Below, piece after piece: positions 1 through 9,002 of a DNA stretch of 38,394 bases. Within the stretch, counting starts at the first letter, position 1, and each line of letters begins with the position of its first letter. The position numbers and the translations under genes are program-made. This DNA is from an uncultured Lentisphaerota bacterium. Its GTDB lineage: Bacteria > Verrucomicrobiota > Lentisphaeria > Victivallales > GWF2-50-93. The DNA is taken from the NCBI GenBank assembly GCA_903872565.1, contig CAIQLG010000279.1:1-38394 (forward strand), written 5' to 3'. The notes beneath the pieces were generated by a model. That model saw nothing but the letters and a program-made list of their open reading frames with translations. It was not told the origin of the DNA and did no database searches.

Positions 1-27
1 GAAAATAATGCATTCATAATTTTCAAA

Positions 28-141
28 ATGCCTTTTTTTATTTCCATTCCAATTCCATGCGTCTTTGCCTTTTCTTAACCCAAAACCAATAATCCACTAA
101 TCCGAAAATCCATCAATCCGTCATCCTGTGGGATGACTATG
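28..141 (+). repeat. Left arm of ~115-bp inverted repeat containing an octamer-phased (NNNNATCC) array and a GTCATCC-TGTG-GGATGAC hairpin
   Basis: Reverse complement of 2979-3093 with about 6 mismatches by eye; core aataatcc/actaatcc/gaaaatcc/atcaatcc/gtcatcc. Confidence 0.9.
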
Positions 142-199
142 TGGAAAATCAATACCAGGTCAGCCGTCCTGAGTGGCTTCCTCCTTGCTTCATCGCAAC

Positions 200-792
200 T
201 CAATACCCATCTTCCCTGTAGTTTACCGTGCCGTCAGGTTCTGTTGCCGGAATTGATGTCTTCATGTCGATCTGGCCAAACGAATCCCCAATCCGTATTG
301 GATTCCCATCACTATCCAAGATTCGATTTCCATATACTCAGGTTCATTGAAGCGCTCTCCTCCCTGGTAAGAAGCACGAGGATCTTTGACCGGGACGGGA
401 TCTACCGGCAATCCCCATAGAGCCTTGATGCTCGTTGGGTCATAGCCTGCATAGCTCATGTTTTGGAAGCTGAAGCTTTCCGAGTGCCACCGCATGGCTG
501 CCCGGATCATTTCGCAATAAGTTTTCGTACCGTCTTCATAGGGGCCATAGACCTTCGGATTAGGATTATAAACAGGATCAGCAGGCTCGGTGTATATTTT
601 TCCTGAAGCGCTGGGGCCCCATACGAAAGTCGAAGACGAACTGGTCCGCTTCGCCTTTTGCGTTGCCCACCTCTACGAAGATGCTCATCATCTGCTGTGC
701 CCGGCGTACGGGAGGGATCATTGACCCCAGAAAAGTGATCCGCATCTCACTTGGATCGAGCGGCGTGCTTGGGTCGAATCGGGGCAGATATC
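200..792 (-). pseudogene. MBL-fold metallo-hydrolase (GntH/AtsA-like) remnant with internal deletion and frame changes
   Basis: Minus strand reads FDPSTPLDPSEMRITFLGSMIPPVRRAQQMMSIFVEVGN..DQFVFDF, then after a frame change VWGPSASGKIYTEP..GTKTYCEMIRAAMRWHSESF, then a second frame change to ILDSDGNPIRIGDSFGQIDMKTSI..; the HxHxDH segment is absent. Confidence 0.55.
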
Positions 793-794
793 TG

Positions 795-852
795 AAGGTG
801 GAATTTTAAGAGATTATTATTCTCGGCGGATCAGGAATTCTGAATTTGCGGG
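795..852 (+). repeat. Dispersed ~58-bp repeat, copy A
   Basis: aggtggaattttaagagattattatt...ggatcaggaattctgaatttgcgg resembles 13862-13919. Confidence 0.7.
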
Positions 853-1415
853 GGTATCTTTTGCACACGGTGGCGATGCAGATATTTTGTATAGGCGCTG
901 GTATAGACAATACCGCCGAGAAGCATGCTGTAATTGAACACGGTGAAATACCATCCCTGGATTTCATGATGATTGTAGAAGTCCACAATGCTGGATGCCA
1001 GATTGAGCAGAAACACCAGTGACCAGACAGAAGTAGTCGTGTAACAGGCGCGCACAAATGCCGCAGTTTCCCAGATTTCCCGGGGTGCTTCATCACGGGC
1101 ATAATCCTCGGTGAAAGGTTTGCCAAACATCATTCCTAAGAATGCAGTGGAGAAGAGGGTGCTGTTGGCAAGGATTGCCAGATGACTGATGAACCACATG
1201 TTCTTGAGGCCGACAACAAGGATAATGGCCGCGCCGAAGAAAAGATAACCCGCCCAGAGCACAGCGCCGCGGTGAAGTCCGGTAAGTGCCATCACCACGA
1301 CAAGAACTGCGGCGACAATCAGAGCGATGTCCAGCCGCAGAAGTGAATGCCCGGACAGAACCAGGAACGCAATCCACGGAGCAAACGACAGCAATAATTT
1401 GACAATCTGTTTCAT
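831..1415 (-). CDS. Hypothetical multi-pass membrane protein
   Basis: 194-aa ORF with several hydrophobic segments. Confidence 0.65.
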   Translation of the reverse strand: MKQIVKLLLSFAPWIAFLVLSGHSLLRLDIALIVAAVLVVVMALTGLHRGAVLWAGYLFFGAAIILVVGLKNMWFISHLAILANSTLFSTAFLGMMFGKPFTEDYARDEAPREIWETAAFVRACYTTTSVWSLVFLLNLASSIVDFYNHHEIQGWYFTVFNYSMLLGGIVYTSAYTKYLHRHRVQKIPPQIQNS

Positions 1416-1517
1416 GTGACACTGATGAATTATGATTTTAATGTTTGCATATTAATAACCGGAGACGGAATGTAAATCAAGAGCGACAGAGCAAAAAAAC
1501 ACTGTTATATGGTTTTC

Positions 1518-1560
1518 AACTCAGGCGCCGGCAAGGGGCCTCCACGTCCGTGCCTGAGTT
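1518..1560. other. Intergenic stem (AACTCAGGC/GCCTGAGTT) enclosing a GC-rich loop
   Basis: Perfect 9-bp complementary ends in otherwise non-coding sequence. Confidence 0.35.
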
Positions 1561-1723
1561 CAGTACTCCAGTCGCTTTTGAACCCGCCAGAAACAAATGC
1601 CACAATATTTTCGTTGAGCATTTCAATAATCGTTTCTGTTTTTGCTAGTTTCCCTTGAAAAAATCATAATAAATATTATACTGCTTCTTTACCTTTAAAA
1701 GATAACACGGGTGTAGACTGTTT

Positions 1724-2419
1724 GTGGAGACAAAAAGAATAATATTGAATATTATCTATACGGCGATACTCATGCTGATTGCCGCTGGAATGATTTTCAC
1801 TATAATGAAAAACAAACCGGACAAGGCGAAGTCAGAGAATCTGACCAGCACTGAGATTGACAACTATTTCAACTCCTATGTTGAAAAAAGGAAAATAGTC
1901 CAGCAGCTGGTACTTGTCGAACAGAGGGTGAATGAAATTGAGGTAAGGGAATACTCGTTCAAGCTGAAGAACAAGTCTGTCAGCAACGCAGTGCTCGAGA
2001 TACGTGCTCCTGTGACCTACAACTACTATCTTGATTTCAAGGACGACTGGTCTTTCCTTTTTGTCAATGGAGTGCTTAGGATAGTGGCGCCAGAGATAAA
2101 AGTTAAGGAGCCCGCCATTGACACCCGTGCCATGAAAACAAACATCATGGGGGGGTATATGATCCTTGACGAGGCGGGCAAGATGGAGGAGTTCAAGACT
2201 GAATTCTATGACATCCTGAAGACCCGGGCCGCCAGTCCGGATTATATTGCGAACATCGTCGAAGATGCAAGGCTGAGCCTCGCAATTTTCATAGATACAT
2301 GGGTGAAGTCCGAACTTCGTGGTCTAAACAGCCAGCCAGTCAACAGTATACTGATAAAATTCAAGAACGAGGAGAAATTCCCACTCCTTGGATTTTCCGT
2401 CGCAACAGGAAAGCTTTAA
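1724..2419 (+). CDS. Hypothetical membrane-anchored protein
   Basis: 231-aa ORF, GTG start, N-terminal TM segment IIYTAILMLIAAGMIFTI. Confidence 0.65.
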   Translation: METKRIILNIIYTAILMLIAAGMIFTIMKNKPDKAKSENLTSTEIDNYFNSYVEKRKIVQQLVLVEQRVNEIEVREYSFKLKNKSVSNAVLEIRAPVTYNYYLDFKDDWSFLFVNGVLRIVAPEIKVKEPAIDTRAMKTNIMGGYMILDEAGKMEEFKTEFYDILKTRAASPDYIANIVEDARLSLAIFIDTWVKSELRGLNSQPVNSILIKFKNEEKFPLLGFSVATGKL

Positions 2420-2435
2420 ATTCCCAAGGTTTTTC

Positions 2436-2834
2436 ATGTCGAAACATAAAATTCTTGTAATTGACGATGACTATTCACTTCTTAGGCTCGTTCAGATAGT
2501 ACTTGGTAGAAGCGGATATGATGCTTCTGCCGTGCTCTCCCCGGAGGAGGGGAGGAACCAGATTCACAAGAAAGTCCCGTTTTCGGCCATCGTCCTTGAT
2601 CTTATGATGCCGAAGGAAAGCGGATTTGATTTTCTCAAATGGAAGGATGCCCAGGACGAGGCGATAAAAAGTCTGCCAGTCATAATAGTGACTGCTAAGA
2701 ATCTAAATCAGGAGGAAGTCGAGTTCCTGAATGCGCGCGCCAGAAAAATAATAACCAAGGGGATGAACTATGCCGAGAACGTGGCCAAGGAAGTCAAAGA
2801 CATCCTCACGGATACTGAAGAAAAACTTCCATAG
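2436..2834 (+). CDS. Single-domain response regulator (CheY-like receiver)
   Basis: MSKHKILVIDDDYSLLRLV...VLDLMMPKESG...PVIIVTAK; internal ATG at 2436 preferred over 2388. Confidence 0.85.
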   Translation: MSKHKILVIDDDYSLLRLVQIVLGRSGYDASAVLSPEEGRNQIHKKVPFSAIVLDLMMPKESGFDFLKWKDAQDEAIKSLPVIIVTAKNLNQEEVEFLNARARKIITKGMNYAENVAKEVKDILTDTEEKLP

Positions 2835-2978
2835 TTCAGGATTTTATCAGTATTTCAGGGAATTTTCACCTCCTTTAACGCTCTAAAGAAAAACTTTAAG
2901 GCTTTTGCTGCTTCACTTTTGTATTTTGACATGTCCTGTGTTATGGTAGGAGCCGTGGCTTGTTCTTGACCCACAAGC

Positions 2979-3093
2979 CATAGTCATCCCGCAGGATGAC
3001 GGATTGATGGATTTTTGGATTGGTGGATTATTGGTTTTGAGTTAAGAAAAGGCAAAGATGCATGGAATTAGAATGGAAATAAAAAAAGGCATT
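2979..3093 (-). repeat. Right arm of ~115-bp inverted repeat (GGATTNNN octamer array)
   Basis: Reverse complement of 28-141. Confidence 0.9.
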
Positions 3094-3100
3094 ATCTTTA

Positions 3101-3262
3101 GTGTCAGAGTGTAATCGTTATTTTTTTAGGAAAATAACTGTGTCAGGGTGTCAGAGAAAAAACTTTGACTCTTTGATACAATGACACATTGACACTACTG
3201 CCAGTCTTGATTTGCAACAATCCAGCAATCCATTTATCCAATAATCCATGGGACGATACTGT
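3101..3262. repeat. Octamer-phased element: GTGTCAG units, facing TTGACAC units, then a second NNNNATCC array
   Basis: gtgtcagggtgtcagag ... tttgactc/tttgatac/aatgacac/attgacac ... caacaatcc/agcaatcc/atttatcc/aataatcc/atgggacgata. Confidence 0.75.
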
Positions 3263-3292
3263 GACCAAGCATAACGAAAATTAGATGTATTA

Positions 3293-6200
3293 ATGAGAAC
3301 ATTTTGTGTAAATTGTGGAAAGACCGAGGACATCCGTAAGGATGCAAAGGGTAACAATGTCTGTGCGGGATGCGGCAGGCAAGTGGAAACGTCTTCCGCG
3401 AATCTCTCTGCTGGAACACTTATAAACGGATTCCTCCTGGAGAGTAAGATAGGGCAGGGGGGGATGGGAGTGGTCTACAAGGCCAAGCAGCTCAATCTTG
3501 AACGGTTTGTCGCACTCAAAATACTTTCCGATGAATTGGCCAAGGATGCCGACTTCGTCGAAAGATTCTTCAGAGAGGCGCGTGCAGCAGCAAGCCTTAG
3601 CCACCCAAACATAGTCCAGGTTTATGATGCCGGAAGCGCAGAAGGTGGGATATATTATTTTGCCATGGAACTGATAGAGGGGGAAACTCTTGAGACCAAA
3701 ATATTCCGGGACGGGGTCATCTCTCCGAAGGATGCACTGAACATATCGCTTAAAATAGCGCAGGCTCTCGAATATGCCTGGGACAAGCAGAAACTTTCGC
3801 ACGGGGACATAAAGCCGGAAAACATAATGTTGAACAGCAGTGGCGGTGTCAAGCTGGCTGATCTGGGACTCGCGAAAACGCAGCACGAAGACAAGGCATT
3901 GAAAGATGGCGGCATAATGGCAACTCCATTGTATGCTCCACCCGAACTCATAGCGGGGGACACCTACAGGATTGATTTCAAGTCTGACATGTATTCCTTC
4001 GGCGCGACCTTGTACAACATGCTTGCCGGCACCCCTCCTTTCAATGATCCCAGCACGGAAGTCGTCCTCAAGAAACACCTCAACGAAAGGCCGAAACCGC
4101 TCTCTGAATTCAACTTGGAACTCAATCCCGCGATCACTAAAATTGTTGACAGCCTGCTTATGAAAAATCCCGAGGACAGACCCTCATCCTGGAAGGAAGT
4201 CATCAAGTCCATCGAGAAGATCCATGATGTCGAGAAGAAGGTATTTCACAAGTCTCACGTGAACATATCTCCGAAGGATATTGAATTCATAAAGAAGCCT
4301 TCGACCGGACCTTACGTCATCAGAGAACCCGTCAGTCAGGGAGCAAAGGTTGTCAAGACTCTTGTCCTTCTGATTGTGTTCCTTTCCGTGTTACTCCTGG
4401 CACTCTACATGGCTAAATTGAACAAACCCCCTCAACATGGCAACTCTGCGGGAACTTCCAGCGCCTCATCCGCGATGGAAAAAGACTGGAAAAAGTTGAA
4501 AGCCAGAGTCGACTCTTATACCTCTCCGGTGCAGGGGGTTGACGAAATAGATGAATACAGGGTCAAAAACGACAAGAAACTCTCGGTTGAGCTTCAGACT
4601 GACATTATGAACAAGAGAAACGAACTTCTGAAAAGGAAGGAGATGAACAGTAGTCGAGAGCAGATGGTCAAGGATTTCCAATCAAAGGTGCAGTCACTCA
4701 AACAATCTCTCGGGAAGGATTTGTCGAAGGAAAAGGATGAGGATCTCAACAAGCTTGTCGTGACGATCGAAGGCGTTTTCGTTGGAATCAGCAAGAATCG
4801 CGGTATCCTGGTAGTTTCAGCGGCTGACAGCAAATATTTAACCAACAAGTCTCTTGAGATTTCACAGGTGCTTCAAAACAGGAAAAATGACAGCGACAGA
4901 CTTCTTGCGAAAAAAGCTCAAAAGGATGAGGAGGCCAGAAAAGAGGAGCAAAGGCTCATGAAAGAGGAGCAAAGTAAAAAAAGGGCTGAACTCCTGGCGC
5001 AGAACAGGCTTTTGGATCAATACTTTCTGATCCTTTCAGACATTTCAACATCCTCGGACTATAAACCTCTCGTCAAAAATCTTTCGGATTGGGCGGCAAA
5101 ACAAAATCTCCCTCCGGATTACAAGAAAAAGGTTCAGGCACTCGTGGACAACTGTCCTGCCGAGTACCCCACAGACATTTTCATCAGGAACAGTCGATTT
5201 TTCAGTCAGGATATCCCTCTGGCGTTCGAAGATGTCCCCTCGGACTACAAGTTCTGTGAGATTGACGAGAAAAAGGGATTTGTCTTTGAAAATCCGGGAG
5301 GCAAAGTTAAATGGTACATGGCTTGGAACAAGATATCTCCACGGAATTATATTGCATTGATAAAAGCGCTTATCTCAATTCCTGGAACATCCATTACTGA
5401 CAAGGACAAGAAAATGATCATGTCGTACTGCGTGTTGAGGGGGGTGGGCAGTACTGCCCTGGAAGTAATATCCTCGAAGCCGATGTCTCCTGATGATTTG
5501 AAGACATGGTCTGATATCACATCGGATGTCAAGAACATCGCAAAAGAGAAGGAGCTGATACAAAAGTTCTCATCCATGATGACTCTCAGGAGCGAAAACA
5601 AAAACGGGGAGGCGGCACAAGTCTTCCTGGAAATCATGAGTGGAACCGGCGGCACAGTTTTCGGAAAAAGATATGAGACGGAATTTAACCACCTCGCGAC
5701 CGAGTTGAAAAACTTCTCGCCAGCCCTCAACTCACTTAATTTCCTGTTGGAGAGTAAAAAACTGCTTGCTCAACAGAAATATTTGCTCGCCTTAGCCAAT
5801 GCTTCAACCGCAAAATCAAGGATTGGCAATTATCAGGCACTGCCGGATCAGGTCAGAAAAGATATTGACTTCTGTGTGGCTTCGGCGCTCGCCGGGATAT
5901 ATCCTACGCTTGCCATTAGCAATCTTAAGGATATGCCTCCCCCGTTTTCGATGTGGGAGACGGAGAATCCGGCGTTTCAGCTGGCTGCATATCAGAAGAT
6001 GAAAAACTCCGACAGCCTCAAAGATAATCCCAGGGTACTTTCCACTCTGGAAATGTCAGGATACATGTCGGCGGGATCTTGGGAGAACGCATTGGATCTC
6101 TTCGGCTCGGAGGCTTTGGATGTGGATTCAATAGCAAAACTGGAATCAAGGCTTGGCCCGTGGACCAGTTCATTCCTTTTCGCAGACGGTCTTTTGCTGC

Positions 6201-7237
6201 TGAGATACAAGGAGGACAAACCTGAATTAGCAAACGTGCTCGACCAGATATTCCAGTCAATTCATCTGTCCGGCAATAAATTCACAAACACGATCATGTC
6301 ATTGGAATATGCATTGATGCTCAGAGAATATGGCAGAATCCTTGGCGCGGGCTTGAATTTCTCGGACGACGAAAATTTCAGAATTCATCTTATGAGGCTT
6401 CTTGCGCATCTCAATATTTCAAGGGAACCTGTTTCCAGAGAGTTCTCAGAAGAACTCAGGAAGATGAAAGGGGAATTCGAGAAGGACAACTCTTTTGCCG
6501 TGGACATGGAGTTTGTTTCGATTATTGATTCTCTGAATAATGGGTTTAGGGAATTTTCAGATGATCAGATCTCAACCTTCAACTCAGACAAGATCAAATT
6601 CAAGTGTTTATGCTCGAGGATTCTTCTGACTGCTGTCGCAAAGAAATTTGCTGTAGCCGATGGAGTTGACCCCCTCCTGAAATTTTCTGGTGCCGTCCTC
6701 TCCGCAGCCCAGAAAAATATAGGAAACAATCTGGCGGCAAGGACATTGCACCTCCAGTGCACCGCCATAAAGATAGCCATTGCCCAGGATGCTCCGTCCA
6801 TGCTCGTGGAGGTCAACAGTTTTCTTGACAATCCCAGCATAGGAGCGATAAGCCTCTACCCCAAGTTCAAAATATTGCAGACTGCACTCATGATCGCTTC
6901 CGGCGAACTTCAAAAGAATGACGACACACTCCGCAACCTCAAAAACTTCATTGACGCTGCAGGAATGAGTTCCGGAGACGAAAAGAAAATTGTTGAAGCC
7001 ATAGGATCGGGCACATACGACAAGCTTTCCAGAGAATTTATGGATGCGGGAAAATGCGAGGATGCCGCGTGGGCCGCAATATGCGGCAGCCTTGCAAATA
7101 TGCGGGAAAGGGATAAAGCTAAGGCCTTGTTGGATGAACTACTTGGAAAAGACAGGACAATTGGGAAGAAAGTACCTCTTGAGTGGCACGAGATTCTACT
7201 CATGAAATCGATCAGTAAAAAAATATTCAAATTCTAA
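3293..7237 (+). CDS. Zinc-ribbon Ser/Thr protein kinase (PknB-like) with TM helix and long C-terminal region
   Basis: CVNCG..CAGCGR zinc ribbon; GQGGMGVVYKAK P-loop; VALKIL; HGDIKPENIML catalytic loop; LADLGLAK; TM VVKTLVLLIVFLSVLLLALYMA. Confidence 0.9.
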   Translation: MRTFCVNCGKTEDIRKDAKGNNVCAGCGRQVETSSANLSAGTLINGFLLESKIGQGGMGVVYKAKQLNLERFVALKILSDELAKDADFVERFFREARAAASLSHPNIVQVYDAGSAEGGIYYFAMELIEGETLETKIFRDGVISPKDALNISLKIAQALEYAWDKQKLSHGDIKPENIMLNSSGGVKLADLGLAKTQHEDKALKDGGIMATPLYAPPELIAGDTYRIDFKSDMYSFGATLYNMLAGTPPFNDPSTEVVLKKHLNERPKPLSEFNLELNPAITKIVDSLLMKNPEDRPSSWKEVIKSIEKIHDVEKKVFHKSHVNISPKDIEFIKKPSTGPYVIREPVSQGAKVVKTLVLLIVFLSVLLLALYMAKLNKPPQHGNSAGTSSASSAMEKDWKKLKARVDSYTSPVQGVDEIDEYRVKNDKKLSVELQTDIMNKRNELLKRKEMNSSREQMVKDFQSKVQSLKQSLGKDLSKEKDEDLNKLVVTIEGVFVGISKNRGILVVSAADSKYLTNKSLEISQVLQNRKNDSDRLLAKKAQKDEEARKEEQRLMKEEQSKKRAELLAQNRLLDQYFLILSDISTSSDYKPLVKNLSDWAAKQNLPPDYKKKVQALVDNCPAEYPTDIFIRNSRFFSQDIPLAFEDVPSDYKFCEIDEKKGFVFENPGGKVKWYMAWNKISPRNYIALIKALISIPGTSITDKDKKMIMSYCVLRGVGSTALEVISSKPMSPDDLKTWSDITSDVKNIAKEKELIQKFSSMMTLRSENKNGEAAQVFLEIMSGTGGTVFGKRYETEFNHLATELKNFSPALNSLNFLLESKKLLAQQKYLLALANASTAKSRIGNYQALPDQVRKDIDFCVASALAGIYPTLAISNLKDMPPPFSMWETENPAFQLAAYQKMKNSDSLKDNPRVLSTLEMSGYMSAGSWENALDLFGSEALDVDSIAKLESRLGPWTSSFLFADGLLLLRYKEDKPELANVLDQIFQSIHLSGNKFTNTIMSLEYALMLREYGRILGAGLNFSDDENFRIHLMRLLAHLNISREPVSREFSEELRKMKGEFEKDNSFAVDMEFVSIIDSLNNGFREFSDDQISTFNSDKIKFKCLCSRILLTAVAKKFAVADGVDPLLKFSGAVLSAAQKNIGNNLAARTLHLQCTAIKIAIAQDAPSMLVEVNSFLDNPSIGAISLYPKFKILQTALMIASGELQKNDDTLRNLKNFIDAAGMSSGDEKKIVEAIGSGTYDKLSREFMDAGKCEDAAWAAICGSLANMRERDKAKALLDELLGKDRTIGKKVPLEWHEILLMKSISKKIFKF

Positions 7238-7239
7238 AT

Positions 7240-8439
7240 ATGCGTAAAATACTCATTGTTGACGACGAACTTAGCATCATAGAGGTGCTGAAAAGACTTC
7301 TTGCAAAAGAGGGATATGTGCTCGTGACATCCCTCGACGGAAACGATGCACGAAACAAACTGAAGGAAGAGGTCTTTGATCTTATGATCACCGATGTCAG
7401 GCTGCCCGGCGTGGACGGGCTCACCCTTCTCAAGGAGGCAAGACAGCTCCAGTCGCATCTCGCTGTCATCATGATGACAGCCTATGCCGATGTGGACAAT
7501 GCAGTTCTTGCAATGAAGAACGGAGCCTTCGACTATATAACAAAGCCATTCAAGTTCGATGAGATACTCCTTACCGTCCAAAGAGCTCTTTCCTACGAGG
7601 AGGCTCTAGCGGAAAACGAGATGCTCAGATCACGGCTGACAACCAAGTTCCACTTTAATCTTATTGTCGGAGACAGCGACCCGATGGTGCAGGTCTACAG
7701 GATGATCGAAAAAGTCGCGAAGACGAACAGCACGGTCCTGATAACTGGAGAAAGCGGCACGGGAAAAGAGCTCGTAGCCAAAGGCATACACAACTCCAGC
7801 CCGAGGCATTCGCATCCTTTCATCACACTCAACTGCGCCGCAATGCCGGACGCCTTGCTGGAATCTGAGCTCTTCGGCTATGTAAAAGGAGCCTTCACTG
7901 GCGCCACACAAGACAGGAAGGGGCTTTTTGAGACAGCCGACAAGGGTACGCTTCTCTTGGACGAGATTAGCACGATGCCGGTGAACATGCAGAGCAAACT
8001 TCTTAGAGTTCTCCAGGAGAAGGAGATAAGAAGGGTAGGGGGGACTTCAAGCATTCCCGTGAATACAAGGATCATTGCCGCCACCAACGAGAATCTCGAA
8101 AAGAAAATCCGCGGAGGTAAGTTCAGGGAGGATCTCTACTACAGGCTAAGCGTCATCCCTCTCGAAATTCCCCCGCTCAGGAACAGGAGAGAGGATATAC
8201 CTCTGCTCGTCAGCCACTTCCTGGACCTCTTCAAAAAGGAGAATTCAAGGAGTGTGGACATATCCTCGCAGGTTGTGGAGTCCCTCAAGGAATATTCATG
8301 GCCAGGCAATGTCAGGGAACTGGAAAACATCTTGAAACGGCTCGCAACACTCTGCGAAAATAATATAATAAGAATCGAGGATCTGCCTCCTGCAATCATG
8401 AAAAAAAAGAAAGGTGTTAAACATGTCAAAAATTTCTAA
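7240..8439 (+). CDS. Sigma54-dependent NtrC-family response regulator lacking a C-terminal HTH
   Basis: Receiver domain plus AAA+ with GESGTGKE, GAFTGA and GTLLLDEI; ends just after the AAA+ lid (IEDLPPAIMKKKKGVKHVKNF). Confidence 0.92.
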   Translation: MRKILIVDDELSIIEVLKRLLAKEGYVLVTSLDGNDARNKLKEEVFDLMITDVRLPGVDGLTLLKEARQLQSHLAVIMMTAYADVDNAVLAMKNGAFDYITKPFKFDEILLTVQRALSYEEALAENEMLRSRLTTKFHFNLIVGDSDPMVQVYRMIEKVAKTNSTVLITGESGTGKELVAKGIHNSSPRHSHPFITLNCAAMPDALLESELFGYVKGAFTGATQDRKGLFETADKGTLLLDEISTMPVNMQSKLLRVLQEKEIRRVGGTSSIPVNTRIIAATNENLEKKIRGGKFREDLYYRLSVIPLEIPPLRNRREDIPLLVSHFLDLFKKENSRSVDISSQVVESLKEYSWPGNVRELENILKRLATLCENNIIRIEDLPPAIMKKKKGVKHVKNF

Positions 8440-8959
8440 ATGTCTCTCGCTGTGCCTCACATTCCTTCTTGCGGCTATTGCAATCTCCGCCTTCATTATG
8501 GGCTGCGAAACGATGGACAAATATTCATACAAGCCGGAATTCCAATTGACCGTAAACGAGATTGTGAAATACCCCAGGGCGTCTAGCATCGAAAAGGAGA
8601 TTTCCACAATTTCCGGAGAAAAAATATGGATTAATGTGAATCCATTATTACACTCAAGCGAGATTAAAAAAATTCAGATCTCCCCAATAGACAGGGAGGA
8701 GACGACCTTTGATCTCATCTTGACCCTTGACCATCATGGCAGGCTCATCTGGATGCAGTTGAGCAACCAGTACTCGAACAGCAGGCTTGCATTTGTAATT
8801 GACGGTATATGCTACAAGACTTTTACCCCTGAACAAATGATCATCAACAAGGATGATGAGCCGATCGTGAGAATAAAGGGCCCCCTGGATAAGACCATCG
8901 CGGAAAAACTTGCCGAATACTCAGAAAAAAACTACGGATTCTACCACAAGGAGAAATAA
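8423..8959 (+). CDS. Putative lipoprotein
   Basis: Signal sequence with a possible lipobox (MSKISKCLSLCLTFLLAAIAISAFIMGC); overlaps preceding CDS. Confidence 0.6.
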   Translation: MSKISKCLSLCLTFLLAAIAISAFIMGCETMDKYSYKPEFQLTVNEIVKYPRASSIEKEISTISGEKIWINVNPLLHSSEIKKIQISPIDREETTFDLILTLDHHGRLIWMQLSNQYSNSRLAFVIDGICYKTFTPEQMIINKDDEPIVRIKGPLDKTIAEKLAEYSEKNYGFYHKEK

Positions 8960-9002
8960 TGCCTCAGAAATGCGAGGAACAGCGACATGGAGCGGTGAAA
9001 TA

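Noticed and set aside
133-420. 95-aa + strand ORF
   Set aside because: Antisense to the MBL-fold remnant, no family signature, starts inside the inverted repeat arm.
806-1422. Overlapping minus ORFs 806-1126 and 1093-1422
   Set aside because: Shadow frames of the better-supported membrane protein 831-1415.
1445-1648. 67-aa + strand ORF
   Set aside because: No RBS or family resemblance; overlaps an intergenic stem structure.
3290-4212. Long antisense ORFs opposite the kinase (262 aa and others)
   Set aside because: Typical antisense open frames of a GC-rich coding region; the sense strand has unambiguous kinase motifs.
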